From NCBI RefSeq assembly GCF_910593845.1, contig NZ_CAJVAS010000030.1, forward strand, positions 17,950 through 81,949: a stretch of 64,000 nucleotides of DNA. The letters are read 5' to 3'. The notes below the pieces were generated by a model. That model searched no databases, was not told the origin of the DNA, and saw only the letters and a list, made by a program, of their open reading frames with translations. The DNA comes from Paenibacillus solanacearum (GTDB lineage Bacteria; Bacillota; Bacilli; Paenibacillales; NBRC-103111). Made by a program: the position numbers and the translations under genes. The stretch's first letter is position 1, and each line of letters starts with the position of its first letter. Shown piece by piece: positions 43,667 to 52,799 of this stretch.

Positions 43667-44674
43667 TCAATCGTCATGATCGTGATCGTCATGCCCTCTT
43701 CCTTTGCTCTTCCCCTTGTCTTCCGGCTTTTCTTTCGGTTTCTCTTTCTCTTTTTCTTTCTCTTTCCCTTTCTCGGCACCCTTCGCCTTCGGGTCTGACT
43801 GTGTGTTCTTGCCGACAGCCGGGATAACGCCCTTCTTCGCGCCATCATTCCAGCGAATGTCGAGCTTCCAATCCGGGGAAGCGTCCTTCAGCTTAAACTC
43901 CGCGCCGAGCCGCGCTTTGAGCGCCTTCTCCCACGCAGTGCGATCGGCCGGCAGACCCGTCGTCAGCAGACGCAGCATTTGTTCCGCCTCCGCGCCGTTC
44001 AAATGAATGACCGCACGGTCCTTCGTCTGCACATAAATGTCCGCTTCGGACCCTTTATCCGTCTGCTCCTGCTTCACCTTAAGCATCAGCTCGCGGCTCT
44101 TCAGCTCCAGCGACAGCCGCTCCCACGGCCAGCCGCCCTCCGTCTTCGCCTGTGCCAGTCCCGGCGCGCCCGTCTGCGGCGCCATTTCGGGCTGGGACGG
44201 CGCTTTGGCCGCAGGCGCGGGGCTAACCGGCGGCGCTGCCGCTTCGGACTGGGACGCGCCGGACGGCTCCGCCGCCGGAGCTTCGGCGGCCGGCGCCGCC
44301 TCGGTCCCTGCGCCATCCTGCTTACCGGCGGCAGGAGCCGCAGCTTCCGGCGCAACGCTTGCGACCTTGATGTACGCCGCCTGCGACTTGCTGTTGAAGA
44401 TCAGCTCCAGCGTATCACCCGGCTTCAGGCCGGATAAGCCCGCCTTTTGTCCGTTCCGGTACACCCAGACATTTTCCGCCACCGGATACGTTTTTTCCAT
44501 TCCCTCGTAAGCGGCCGTCAGCTTGTTCCCGCCGTCTTCAACCCGGACGAACTGCCCTTTGGCTTCCTGCGAAATTTCCGCCGACACCGGCGTATCGCCA
44601 ATCCAGGTCACCCCGTATATCAAACCGAATCCGAGCAAGCATGCCATGCACAGCCATATCCACTTTTTGACCAT
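43667..44674 (-). CDS. Membrane-anchored/exported protein with Ala/Pro linker and Lys/Glu then Asp/His tail
   Basis: A 335-residue protein of unknown function. An N-terminal anchor (about 4-24) leads to a small beta-rich domain (about 30-105, VRVEDGGNKLTAAYEGMEK, GLKPGDTLELIF). An Ala/Pro/Glu-rich linker (about 106-180) and an alpha/beta region with amphipathic segments (about 185-265, SLELKSRELMLKVK) follow. The tail is Lys/Glu-rich and then ends GRGHDDHDHDD, a metal-binding look. The tail is encoded by a polypyrimidine-rich stretch on the plus strand. GAGG lies nine bases before the ATG. It is alone between terminators. I do not recognise the folded domains. Confidence 0.75.
   Translation of the reverse strand: MVKKWIWLCMACLLGFGLIYGVTWIGDTPVSAEISQEAKGQFVRVEDGGNKLTAAYEGMEKTYPVAENVWVYRNGQKAGLSGLKPGDTLELIFNSKSQAAYIKVASVAPEAAAPAAGKQDGAGTEAAPAAEAPAAEPSGASQSEAAAPPVSPAPAAKAPSQPEMAPQTGAPGLAQAKTEGGWPWERLSLELKSRELMLKVKQEQTDKGSEADIYVQTKDRAVIHLNGAEAEQMLRLLTTGLPADRTAWEKALKARLGAEFKLKDASPDWKLDIRWNDGAKKGVIPAVGKNTQSDPKAKGAEKGKEKEKEKEKPKEKPEDKGKSKGRGHDDHDHDD
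43726..43774. repeat. Polypyrimidine microsatellite-like stretch
   Basis: Repeated CTTTCT units on the plus strand (purine-rich on the coding minus strand) encode the Lys/Glu tail. Such tracts can slip during replication. Confidence 0.7.
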
Positions 44675-44838
44675 CCCTATCGTTCCTCCTCCATCGGCTG
44701 TTTCTGTTTTGCACCGATATGTTTGTTTTGCGAAGAGTCACTATAAGGTTCGGGCCGGCTTCCGTTTTTCAAGGGGCATCCATGGCATGGCTAAGTTTAT
44801 CTTTGGTTCGCGAACCTGCGCTGTACGGGACAATTACA

Positions 44839-45732
44839 TTACAGCCGCATGATCCTCCATTCATTCGAGAAATCCTGCTCCAGAATGATGTCCTTGCCGA
44901 TCGCGTTAATCAGCAGATCCCGGTATTGAGAAGGCGACTGGCCGATCCGTTTTTTGAATATTTTCGAAAAATACGGCGTCGTCCAGCCGACATACTCCGC
45001 CACTTCCGATATCGTCAACGAAGAGAACTCGAGCATCTCCCTCGCTTTTTCCAGCCGAATCTCCTGCAAAAATTGAATCGGCGTCAGCCCGGTCTTGTCG
45101 TAAAAAATTTTGATCAAGTAGTTCGGGTTGAAACCGAAATGCCGGGACAACCGCTCGAGCGTAATTTCCGTCGAGAAATTCGCCCGCAAATATTGAACGA
45201 TCGGGTCGTTCTCGTCTGCATGCATCGCGGATGAGGACGCTTCTTGATCGGAGGGCAGACGGTTCAGCAGCATCGAGACGAGCGTCCCCTTGAACCCCGC
45301 CTCGATGCGGATCGGATGAAACGCTGCCGGATTTCTCGCATGCCGGAGCGACGCCTTGTACCAATGCTTGAGCTCCGACAGCTCCCAGCCCTTGCACAGG
45401 CATACAGGCGCAGCCCCGGCCAATGCTTCGCGAACCGAAGGATCCAGCAGCCGGAATTTGAAATCGAGCGTAACCGTCTCCCCCGTAAAGCGAAAGCTGT
45501 GAGGAACGCCCTTCAAAAACAAGTAGGACGAGCCTGCCTGCACCTCGTCGACCAGATCGCCCCCGGTAATGCGGCCTTCGCCCGACAATACGACGAGGAG
45601 CTGCTCGTAATCGTCATGCCGATGCAATTCCACATGGCTGCCTGCGGCGTAATCGATCCGTGCAGTCCACAGCAGATTGAGCTGGGAGTCTCTTAATCCG
45701 TTCATTTCCATCCCCTTGGCTATAGATTTCAT
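44839..45732 (-). CDS. AraC-family regulator with cupin domain
   Basis: A 297-residue regulator. The N-terminal cupin-like region (about 25-110: AGSHVELHRHDDYEQLLVV and SSYLFLKGVPHSF) would bind a small ligand. Two helix-turn-helix motifs lie at about 190-290 (ERLSRHFGFNPNYLIKIF and EVAEYVGWTTPYFSKIFKK). GAGG lies five bases before the first ATG; an ATG ten codons in (45702), with AAGGGG six bases upstream, is an alternative start. No carbohydrate gene adjoins it, so its target is unknown. Confidence 0.88.
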   Translation of the reverse strand: MKSIAKGMEMNGLRDSQLNLLWTARIDYAAGSHVELHRHDDYEQLLVVLSGEGRITGGDLVDEVQAGSSYLFLKGVPHSFRFTGETVTLDFKFRLLDPSVREALAGAAPVCLCKGWELSELKHWYKASLRHARNPAAFHPIRIEAGFKGTLVSMLLNRLPSDQEASSSAMHADENDPIVQYLRANFSTEITLERLSRHFGFNPNYLIKIFYDKTGLTPIQFLQEIRLEKAREMLEFSSLTISEVAEYVGWTTPYFSKIFKKRIGQSPSQYRDLLINAIGKDIILEQDFSNEWRIMRL

Positions 45733-45839
45733 GTCATCCTCATCACAAAGGATAGCTCTATTTTAAAATAAATTTGCGTTATTGAACACGTTAACATTTC
45801 AGCATTGGCAAGGCCGCCCCCGTCCGTCCATTACAGTGC

Positions 45840-45880
45840 AAAAAAAAGACAGGGGCTCGGCGCCGCGGCCGTCCTGTCTT
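45840..45880 (-). terminator. Terminator after the 177-residue unknown gene
   Basis: The arms AAGACAGG (45846-45853) and CCTGTCTT (45873-45880) flank a GC-rich loop. On the minus strand seven T follow. Confidence 0.85.
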
Positions 45881-45908
45881 CTATATCGCCTATGCGCCTA
45901 CCCCCGCA

Positions 45909-46442
45909 TTACACGTGCTCCCAGCGGCTTGCAAACTGCTGCAGCCGGGGGTGGTCCGCCGCCCGGCCGCCGTCCGCGATGAGCAGACGAAGCCGCTTGA
46001 TCCACGCTTCGAACGTATCGTAGCCGGCCAGCAGCTGCGCCGTCTCTCCCGTGACATACACGAAATGCGGGGATTCGTATTTCTCGTCCAAATAGCGGAA
46101 CGCGGTATCCATGGGCGTATACTTTTTGCGCTTTCCTTCGAACCCGTCGATGACCCAATCCAGATCGGTGCCCGTCTCCTCCAGCATCGACTCCAGGTTG
46201 GCCGCCCGCGCATAATACGGCGATACGGCGAGCCGCTTGCCCATCCGGCGGATCGTCTCCTCGTGCAGCGGGTAGAAGACGATCTTCGCGAAGGCCCGCT
46301 TATCCGCGAGCTCCAGCAGCTGGGCCAGCTCCTGCGCCGTGAACTGCTCGAAGCTGTCGTATACCCACAGGCTGCCGCGCTCTCCTTGCTTTGTTTCCTC
46401 CGGCTGATAGCCGTAAGGCACCTTGATTTGTTCGCGTCCCAT
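45909..46442 (-). CDS. Protein of unknown function, 177 residues
   Basis: A soluble protein with alternating helix/strand patterns: ELAQLLELADKRAFAKIVFYP, ETIRRMGKRLAVSPYYARAAN, DWVIDGFEGKRKKYTPMDTAF, ESPHFVYVTGETAQLL. The ATG has AAAGGAG seven bases upstream; the frame is open far upstream without such a signal, so the longer form is discarded. No signal peptide or membrane segment. The family is not recognised. It is divergent from a 50-residue gene. Confidence 0.75.
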   Translation of the reverse strand: MGREQIKVPYGYQPEETKQGERGSLWVYDSFEQFTAQELAQLLELADKRAFAKIVFYPLHEETIRRMGKRLAVSPYYARAANLESMLEETGTDLDWVIDGFEGKRKKYTPMDTAFRYLDEKYESPHFVYVTGETAQLLAGYDTFEAWIKRLRLLIADGGRAADHPRLQQFASRWEHV

Positions 46443-46605
46443 GATCAGACTCCTTTCGTCAAGTCCAAGAAACCGTTCGCTACGGTATATTATGCCTCGT
46501 CCCCCCTCGCCCATTCGGGCGCGTCCGGCTTCGAAGGAATATTTTGCGCCGTGACTGCGCATGTTACAAGGTGGAATCCGATTAGACCGGAAGGGAGGGA
46601 TCCGC

Positions 46606-46758
46606 ATGTCGGAGAATAAAAAGCATCAAGGCAATTACGAAGGCACCGCTTCCATGAAGGCGGAAAACCAGGACATGGAATTCGTCAACGATACGGTAGA
46701 AGGCGTGAAAACGACCAAAAACTTGGTGGGCGCCATCGAAAAAGAAAAGCAATCCTAA
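46606..46758 (+). CDS. Small 50-residue protein of unknown function
   Basis: A charged, Asn/Glu/Lys-rich 50-residue peptide (QGNYEGTASMKAENQDMEF) with no signal peptide. GGGAGGG lies six bases before the ATG. It ends 75 bases before a hairpin. I cannot place it in a family; the composition is reminiscent of small spore or stress proteins, but this is weak. Confidence 0.65.
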   Translation: MSENKKHQGNYEGTASMKAENQDMEFVNDTVEGVKTTKNLVGAIEKEKQS

Positions 46759-46833
46759 GCAGGAACAAGCCGCAGCGCGAAACGTTTCGAGAAAGATCCG
46801 TTCGCGCATGCCGTTCAAGCTTCGATGCGTTAG

Positions 46834-46869
46834 GAAAAAGGGCGGGCCGCCTTCGGACCCGCCCTTCTT
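46834..46869. terminator. Terminator between a 50-residue gene and the DNA glycosylase
   Basis: A perfect 9-bp stem (46838-46846 with 46858-46866) with an 11-base loop. The minus strand has five T after it; the plus strand has a weaker run. It serves at least the minus-strand glycosylase operon. Confidence 0.85.
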
Positions 46870-46902
46870 ATGTGTTCGCCTTGCTAGCGGAGCCGCCCCC
46901 CG

Positions 46903-47475
46903 TTACTCTCCAGCCGAGTCCGATCCGGCAATTCGCTGGCCGCCCGCGGCGAGCCAAGCGTCCCTGACCGGCTGCCATGCCTGCCGCTTGGCGGAGAGCG
47001 GCATCGCCCGTGCCGGGCTCGATGACGGCAGCGTCACGTATGCGCGGTCGTCGCCGGGAAGCCGCGGCGCCGCATAGCGGGCGAACCACTGCGCGGCGGC
47101 GCTTCCGTTGAAGAACACGTGCCGGACAGAGGGGCACCGCTCGAAAAAAGCGCGGAAGTCGTTCGCCTCCGGTCTGCGAATCGCCGAATCGAGGCTGCCC
47201 TCCCGCTCGCACGCACGAAGCACGTCCCACAGCGCTACGCCGTGTGACAGGGCGAAGCGAAGGCGCGCTTCGTAATCCGGCTCCGGCGCTCCCCCGTCCA
47301 GCAGGCCGTACAGCAGCGGCCAGAAGTGGTTGCGGGGATGGCCGTAATACTGCTGCGCCCGGAGCGACGCTTCCCCCGGCATCGAGCCGACAATGAGCAA
47401 TGTGCAGCGATCCGTATACACCGGAGCGAGTCCGGTGACGAGCGGGCCGTCCGCTCCCTCATGCTTGTTCGCCAT
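46903..47475 (-). CDS. Mug/TDG-superfamily DNA-deoxyinosine (hypoxanthine) glycosylase
   Basis: Base-excision repair glycosylase of 190 residues. The active-site motif is GSMPGEASLRAQQYYGHPRNHFW, with VGSMPGEAS in the usual GxxP position, and a late motif around LPSSSPA. This pattern fits the deoxyinosine (hypoxanthine)-DNA glycosylase branch of the uracil-DNA glycosylase superfamily. It overlaps the last 17 bases of the EamA-type transporter gene upstream and is followed by a terminator, so the two are co-transcribed. A functional link is not obvious. Confidence 0.88.
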   Translation of the reverse strand: MANKHEGADGPLVTGLAPVYTDRCTLLIVGSMPGEASLRAQQYYGHPRNHFWPLLYGLLDGGAPEPDYEARLRFALSHGVALWDVLRACEREGSLDSAIRRPEANDFRAFFERCPSVRHVFFNGSAAAQWFARYAAPRLPGDDRAYVTLPSSSPARAMPLSAKRQAWQPVRDAWLAAGGQRIAGSDSAGE

Positions 47476-48358
47476 GCGACAACCCTTCCTTCACGCGGAC
47501 CGTCCGCCGGATAGGCAAATTGAGCAGCAGCAGGCCGAGCATGAACACGGCTGCGCCAATGAGAATATAGACGGTAATCGGATCGCGAAAAAACAAGTAC
47601 GACCACAAAATCGTGAACAGCGCGCCGCTGTTGCTGACGATGACCGCCACCGGGAACGTGACCCGCAGAAGCGCCTGAGAGAACCAATAAAAGCTGAGTC
47701 CGGTAATCAAGCCGAGCGCCAGAAGCGCGAATACCGCCGGCATATGAATGTCCCCGGTCCAATGCGCCCGTACCGGCAGCGGCAGCGCCATCAGAACGGA
47801 GCACCAGACAAACACGGAGAAGTTCATGTTCCCCGCATCCATTTCCTTGATCAGCACTTTTTGGCTCAGCACATGGAACGCCGAGCCGAACGCCGAGAGC
47901 GCGAACAGAAGCGTCGTCAGCGCGCCGCCGGACAGCAGGACCGACAGCGGCATCCCGTTCCAGCTGATGATCAGCACGCCGCCGATGCATAGCGCAGCCG
48001 CCGTCCATCCTCGGGCGGAAACCGATTCCTTCAGCCACACCGCCGAGATGAGCAGCAGAATGACCGTCTGAATCGGACCGACCAATATATTGCCGTATGA
48101 ATACCCGATCGATAAAGCCAAATTTTCGAAAAAATAATTGCAGCTTTTCCCGAGCGCGCCGAGCCATATCCAGCGCAGGTCATAACGCAGCAGCACTTTG
48201 CGGTTTTTAACACCCAGAAAAAGCCCCAAGCACACGATCCCGAGAAAAAAGCGAAGAAACGTAATCGTGGCGCTGTCCACCATTGCCGACGCCGTCTTCA
48301 CCAATATGCCGACAAAGCTCCAAGAGAGCGTTGCCAGCAGCAACAGCACGTACCCCAT
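47459..48358 (-). CDS. EamA/DMT-superfamily transporter
   Basis: Integral membrane protein of 299 residues with ten predicted helices in two repeats of five. The start is taken at MGYVLLLLATLSWSF, with GGGGTGGGC upstream; the frame is open for 40 more codons without a binding site. Families of this kind export or import metabolites; the substrate is unknown. Its 3' end overlaps the glycosylase gene by 17 bases. Confidence 0.88.
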   Translation of the reverse strand: MGYVLLLLATLSWSFVGILVKTASAMVDSATITFLRFFLGIVCLGLFLGVKNRKVLLRYDLRWIWLGALGKSCNYFFENLALSIGYSYGNILVGPIQTVILLLISAVWLKESVSARGWTAAALCIGGVLIISWNGMPLSVLLSGGALTTLLFALSAFGSAFHVLSQKVLIKEMDAGNMNFSVFVWCSVLMALPLPVRAHWTGDIHMPAVFALLALGLITGLSFYWFSQALLRVTFPVAVIVSNSGALFTILWSYLFFRDPITVYILIGAAVFMLGLLLLNLPIRRTVRVKEGLSHGEQA

Positions 48359-48490
48359 CTGCCCACCCCGATTTCCAAAAACACAAAAACATTGTAGCAC
48401 ACCAGGCAGCCGAGGGGGCAGTGAATTTGAATGGCAAACTGGATCCGACCTATGCCGCTGTGGCTCCGTGCTACCCACAGCGCAGCGGCG

Positions 48491-50473
48491 TTATATTTTG
48501 AACCGGCCTTCGGCCTGCTGCAGCTCGCCGGCGGCCTGCTTTAACGCCTCCGATTGGCCGGAAGCCTGGGCGGCAGCCGCAGCCTGGCTCTCCGTGGCCC
48601 GGGCCATGCGGGCGAGCTGCTCGGAAGCGCCGGAAGCGATGCGCGCCATCTCCTCGATGCCCGCGGTCACCTCTTCCGTGCCGGCCGATATTTCTTCCGA
48701 GGCCGAGGAAATATCCTGAATTTGCCCCGATACTTGGTGCGCCATGCCTAGAATCGTCCCGAACGAATCGCCCGCGTGCCGGACGCCGCTAACGCCCTTC
48801 TCCACCTCGGCGCTGCTCCGTTCCATCGCGTCTACCGCTTTGGCCATCGAATGGTGTATTTCGCCGATCTGCTCTTGAATTTGCTGCGCGGACCCTTCGG
48901 ACTGCTCGGCCAGCTTCCGTACCTCGCTGGCGACAACGGCGAACCCTTTGCCGTGCTCTCCGGCGCGAGCGGCCTCGATCGCCGCGTTCAGCGCAAGCAG
49001 GTTCGTCTGCGACGCAATGCCGGATATGACGCCGGCCATTTCGCCGATCGCCTGCATGCGCTCGTTCAGGTGCTGAATCGCCTCGCCCACGTCCTGAGCG
49101 GACCGGCTGAGCGCCAGCATCTGTTCCGTCGCCGTCAGCGAGATCTTATGGCCCGCCTCCGCTTCCTGCACCATCGCCAGCGAAGCCTCCGTCACCTGCG
49201 AGGCGGCTTCAGCGATCCGCTGAACGCCGGAGGCCATCTCTTCCATCGCCCGGGCGCTTTCTTCCGCGCTTGCGGCTTGACTGCCCGCGCCCGCGGCCAT
49301 CTGCTGCACGGTCTCTGCGATGCCGCTCGCCGCCGTCAGCGAATGGGCAGCCTGCTCCGCCAGCTGCTGCGACGTGCCGCCGACCCGGGACGATACGCCG
49401 CGAACGGCGCCGATCATCACCTGCAGATGCACGATAAAACGGTTGAATTCCCGGGACAGCCGGGCAAGCTCGTCGCTGCCCTTATCCGGCAGCCGGTACG
49501 TCAAGTCCGCTTCCTGCGAGTTCAGGTTGGCGGTCGCCGCCAGCAATCTCCGCAGCTTGCGGGCCACCGCAAGCTCCGAGAGCAGGTACAGCATCGCAAG
49601 CGTGCTTACCAGCAGCAGCGCAAGCACCGCCGCCATCGTCGCTTCCTGTCTGGCGATGAGCGCATCCGAGTCCTCCTTGGACAAAGCGACCCTTACGCCG
49701 CCCCAATGCTTGCCGCCAAACATGAGCGGGTAAGAAACATCCCATGTTTCCACGATTTTGCCTTCGAGCACCCGCGGATATTTTTGCAGCAGCACGTCGG
49801 CCGTATTTTGGTTCGCCGCCGCACGGTACCCCGTCTCGTCGTTAAATACGCGATTGGCGCGATACTTTTGGCTCAGCAGTCCCACAGCCCCCCAATCATC
49901 CTTGGACGCCTCCCCGGTGGGACTGTATGTGCTGTTGTGCGTGGCGATATACCCTGCCGCCTCGGGATTGTCGGAATACGCGGTCGCGATCGCGAACACC
50001 ATCTGATCATCGGTCAGGAAACTGTCCACGACCGCTTGCCAGCGGTCATCCGTATAGGCATCGTAAGCGCTTGTATATTTCAGCTCGTACTTCGCCATCG
50101 GAATGTCGGTGCCGTTGAACAGCTTCTGCTTGCTGTCAGCATACCCCGCATCCTGCGATCGCTTGGCGGCCTCCTGCTCGCTGCCACCGACGAGCTCAAG
50201 CTTGTCATCGAACAAGCGCCGCCGCAGCTCTTCCCCGCTCAGCTTCGTGCCGTCCTTCAGCACCGCGCCGGTTTGAAAGTCCGATTCCGTGATGCTTTGC
50301 AAGCTGCGCGACAGCGAAATCGCCATCGTACGTCCCTTATCCAGCAGCTGCTGCTCGACATCCTTGCGGATTTGTGCTGACTGGTATACATACACCGCAC
50401 CCATGAGCGCTATAAGCAGCAAGCTGCTGTAAATCATAAAACGGCCTGTCAAAGAATGGAGTGGATTTTTCAT
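48491..50473 (-). CDS. Methyl-accepting chemotaxis protein with extracellular sensor
   Basis: Chemoreceptor of 660 residues with standard topology. Helix 1 (about 12-30) and helix 2 (about 278-298) bracket an extracellular sensor domain (about 31-275) that contains TYSPTGEASKDDWGA and KHWGGVRVALS, as in Cache/sCache-type sensors. A HAMP region and the signalling domain follow, with the tip SGIASQTNLLALNAAIEAAR intact and methylation-helix patterns on both sides. The ATG follows AGGAGG by seven bases. It is a single gene; no che genes are nearby. Confidence 0.93.
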   Translation of the reverse strand: MKNPLHSLTGRFMIYSSLLLIALMGAVYVYQSAQIRKDVEQQLLDKGRTMAISLSRSLQSITESDFQTGAVLKDGTKLSGEELRRRLFDDKLELVGGSEQEAAKRSQDAGYADSKQKLFNGTDIPMAKYELKYTSAYDAYTDDRWQAVVDSFLTDDQMVFAIATAYSDNPEAAGYIATHNSTYSPTGEASKDDWGAVGLLSQKYRANRVFNDETGYRAAANQNTADVLLQKYPRVLEGKIVETWDVSYPLMFGGKHWGGVRVALSKEDSDALIARQEATMAAVLALLLVSTLAMLYLLSELAVARKLRRLLAATANLNSQEADLTYRLPDKGSDELARLSREFNRFIVHLQVMIGAVRGVSSRVGGTSQQLAEQAAHSLTAASGIAETVQQMAAGAGSQAASAEESARAMEEMASGVQRIAEAASQVTEASLAMVQEAEAGHKISLTATEQMLALSRSAQDVGEAIQHLNERMQAIGEMAGVISGIASQTNLLALNAAIEAARAGEHGKGFAVVASEVRKLAEQSEGSAQQIQEQIGEIHHSMAKAVDAMERSSAEVEKGVSGVRHAGDSFGTILGMAHQVSGQIQDISSASEEISAGTEEVTAGIEEMARIASGASEQLARMARATESQAAAAAQASGQSEALKQAAGELQQAEGRFKI

Positions 50474-50647
50474 CGTCTAGCCTCCTGTGCGACCGTATGT
50501 CGCAAATGGTCATGGACCGTCGATATCTGTATGAATATAGCGAATTTACCCTATTTTACTATCGACTATAGGTAGAAAGATGCATTTCTTCTAGCCAAAA
50601 TATGACAATTTTGTGAATACCGGATTCGGACACCGCCAGGCCTCCTT

Positions 50648-50689
50648 CAAAAACAAGAAGCCGCCGATCATGCCATCGGCGGCTTCTTG
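50648..50689 (-). terminator. Terminator after the histidine phosphatase gene
   Basis: A perfect 15-bp stem (50654-50668 with 50675-50689) with a 6-base loop has TTTTT just after it on the minus strand. It lies 51 bases past the phosphatase stop. Confidence 0.92.
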
Positions 50690-50739
50690 CGAATGCTTCG
50701 TTGAATCGGGAAGAGCGGTGCCCGTGCTTCGAGCTGCGG

Positions 50740-51363
50740 CTACGCCTTCGCGCTGGAACGATCGGCATCGGACGGTTCGCCCGCATCCAGATGCCGTACA
50801 CAGTCGTACAGGACATATTCCCAGTGATCGTCCTTGTGCGCGATCGTCGTGACCGAAGTGTTCTTCAAATGATTGCCGGTCGACTCGTCCTGCATCAGCG
50901 CCTTTAACGTCTGTCCAAGAAAGAAGCCGTGCGTCACCACGAGCACCTTGCGTCCGGCGTACCGGACAGCCGTATCGTTAATGAAGTCCAGTCCCCGCGC
51001 ACGAATTGATTCGATGCTCTCCTGACCAAGCTCAAGATCTTTCCAGTTCGGTCCCCACCGGGCGACGCGCTCTGGCTCGATCGTATTTTCCACCTGCCCG
51101 CGGTCCATCTCACGCAGCCTGGCATCATACGCCGTTATGGGCATCCCCAGCGTCTGCGAGATGATCTCCGCCGTCTGACGGGCACGCAACAGGTCGCTGG
51201 AGATGAATACGTCCCAGCTTTCTTCTGCGATCCGCTTGGCAATCGCCTCGGCCTGCTGGAAGCCCGTTGCGTTCAGCGAATTGTTCAAATGGCCCTGAGC
51301 CCGATTTTCCAGGTTATGATCCGTATTGCCGTGTCTTACAAAAGTAATTGTTGTCGTAGTCAT
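50740..51363 (-). CDS. Histidine phosphatase family protein (phosphoglycerate-mutase-like)
   Basis: A 207-residue cytoplasmic phosphohydrolase. The catalytic RHG motif is at the N-terminus (TFVRHGNTDHN), with the second active-site His in VLVVTHGFF and the Glu in LREMDRGQVE. Such proteins act on phosphosugars, nucleotides or phosphoproteins; specificity is not evident. AAGGAGG lies seven bases before the ATG. Single gene with a strong terminator. Confidence 0.9.
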   Translation of the reverse strand: MTTTTITFVRHGNTDHNLENRAQGHLNNSLNATGFQQAEAIAKRIAEESWDVFISSDLLRARQTAEIISQTLGMPITAYDARLREMDRGQVENTIEPERVARWGPNWKDLELGQESIESIRARGLDFINDTAVRYAGRKVLVVTHGFFLGQTLKALMQDESTGNHLKNTSVTTIAHKDDHWEYVLYDCVRHLDAGEPSDADRSSAKA

Positions 51364-52734
51364 CCGGCATAGCCTCCTTAATTATTGCTCCTGCGGCGCC
51401 GAAGCCGCTGCTTGAACGCTCCGGCGCTCCACTCCAGGATTCTTGATGTGTGATATCCGTTCGCCTCTTGCGCCACCCTCGAATCGGCGCAGCATGCCTC
51501 GCCCAGAGACCGGCATGTCTTACGCCGCCTAGAATCAAACGGAGCCGGCTCCTATTCGCATAGGGGCGGCCCCGCGTCCGCTGCTCGCATGAAACGATCC
51601 GTTGCCACGACGGCGGCCATGCTCTCCTTCGCCCTGCGCCATGATCGGGCGGTCCTGCCCGGCAATGAGGCCTAATTATACTTGCCGCAGCGCATCAGGC
51701 TGCCGTCAAGCGCCTTACTTCATGATACAAAATAAGCAAGCTGCTTGAACATGCAGTTATCTTTCATAGCCATATACTTCATTTCAGCCGGCCCTTTTTC
51801 TTACCGTTTTCGCTCCGAAAAATGGCCTTTTTCCCCGCTGTCGTCCTGCCCTGAAAGCCCGTCTTGGCTTGCCTGCGGGCCACAAGGTCGAGCCTGAAGG
51901 AATGGCTTCCTGCCCATCCGGCTTTGGCGGCAAAACATCCCTGCTCTGTCATCCTTTGACACCGCGCCGAAAACGCAACGCAGAAGTCTTTATGGATAAG
52001 ATCATGCCGCAGTTCATCGCATAAGAGATGCGAATGCGGATGTGAATGCCGACGCGTTCGCTTTGATCGCTCAGGCTGATCGTGACGCGCAGCGTCTCCG
52101 GGTTCGAAACGCCCGAGATGATTTCTCCGCTGCAGCTGCAGGATCTCATGCTTATCCGCGAACACGCCGAACTGCAGCATGTTCGAAGCACACGGCAGCC
52201 CCGGCCGTAGACTCTGCAAGTACCAGCTTGCTCCGACCGTCGGCGAGCCGCACGGTTTTTCAACGCGCATGAATCCCAGGCGCGCGTTGCGATGCTGCGC
52301 GGTGGCCTTTCGAACCCTACGCATAGCGCTCGATCAGTGGCCTTGACCGCTTCGGCAACACACTCCATGTGTCTGCTTTGCTTTATACGGACGTACTTTT
52401 TAGGGTCATTGCACCCTTTCGTACCCTTATGACCCCTAAGTGGATTGGATGCTGAGATGGATCCCGCATCTCTCGATTTTTGCCGTCTAATCGCTGCGGT
52501 TCTACTGTATTCAGGACGCTGCGTTCCGGAGCATATCATCGTATGACATGGGCATATAACTTATTTCAACCTTCCGACTGCAGCCCGTTTCTTTCCCCGC
52601 GACGAGCGGAATCGTCCTGTGCATAAGGCCGGCATGCCCCCAGTCATGCGAGCCATTTTCTCCCGAGCTGTTCTTCTGGATTCCCATCGCCCATCAAGTC
52701 AAATCTGCAAAAACTTTAATCCTTCCTATAAATC
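51364..52734. other. Gene-poor region with no convincing coding sequence
   Basis: About 1.4 kb without a frame that combines a start, a ribosome binding site and protein-like composition. Frames of up to about 196 codons are present on the minus strand (51779-52324 and 51949-52539), but they overlap in different frames and lack binding sites. A short frame at 52118-52210 encodes SPLQLQDLMLIREHAELQHV but stops after 30 codons and has no binding site, so it may be the start of a broken gene. An imperfect inverted repeat (TAGGGTCAT at 52401-52409 with ATGACCCCTA at 52429-52438) lies here. Degraded DNA or an unrecognised RNA is possible. Confidence 0.6.
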
Positions 52735-52764
52735 AAAAAAAGGCGGGAATCCTCGATTCCCGCC
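52735..52764 (-). terminator. Terminator of the sugar dehydrogenase/methyltransferase operon
   Basis: A perfect 10-bp stem (52742-52751 with 52755-52764) with a 3-base loop is followed by seven T on the minus strand, 35 bases past the methyltransferase stop. Confidence 0.93.
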
Positions 52765-52799
52765 CATCGCATCCAGCGTTATCGGCTATGCGCGCCGTT

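Noticed and set aside
44846..45234. Plus-strand frames antisense to the AraC regulator
   Set aside because: Both HTH motifs lie on the minus strand with a good start; these frames have no signals.
52401..52440. Inverted repeat as a possible terminator or CRISPR-like element
   Set aside because: Only one imperfect pair, no T run and no further repeat copies, so neither is supported.
51949..52539. Minus-strand frame of about 196 codons in the gene-poor region
   Set aside because: No binding site, odd composition, overlaps other frames; not supported as a gene.
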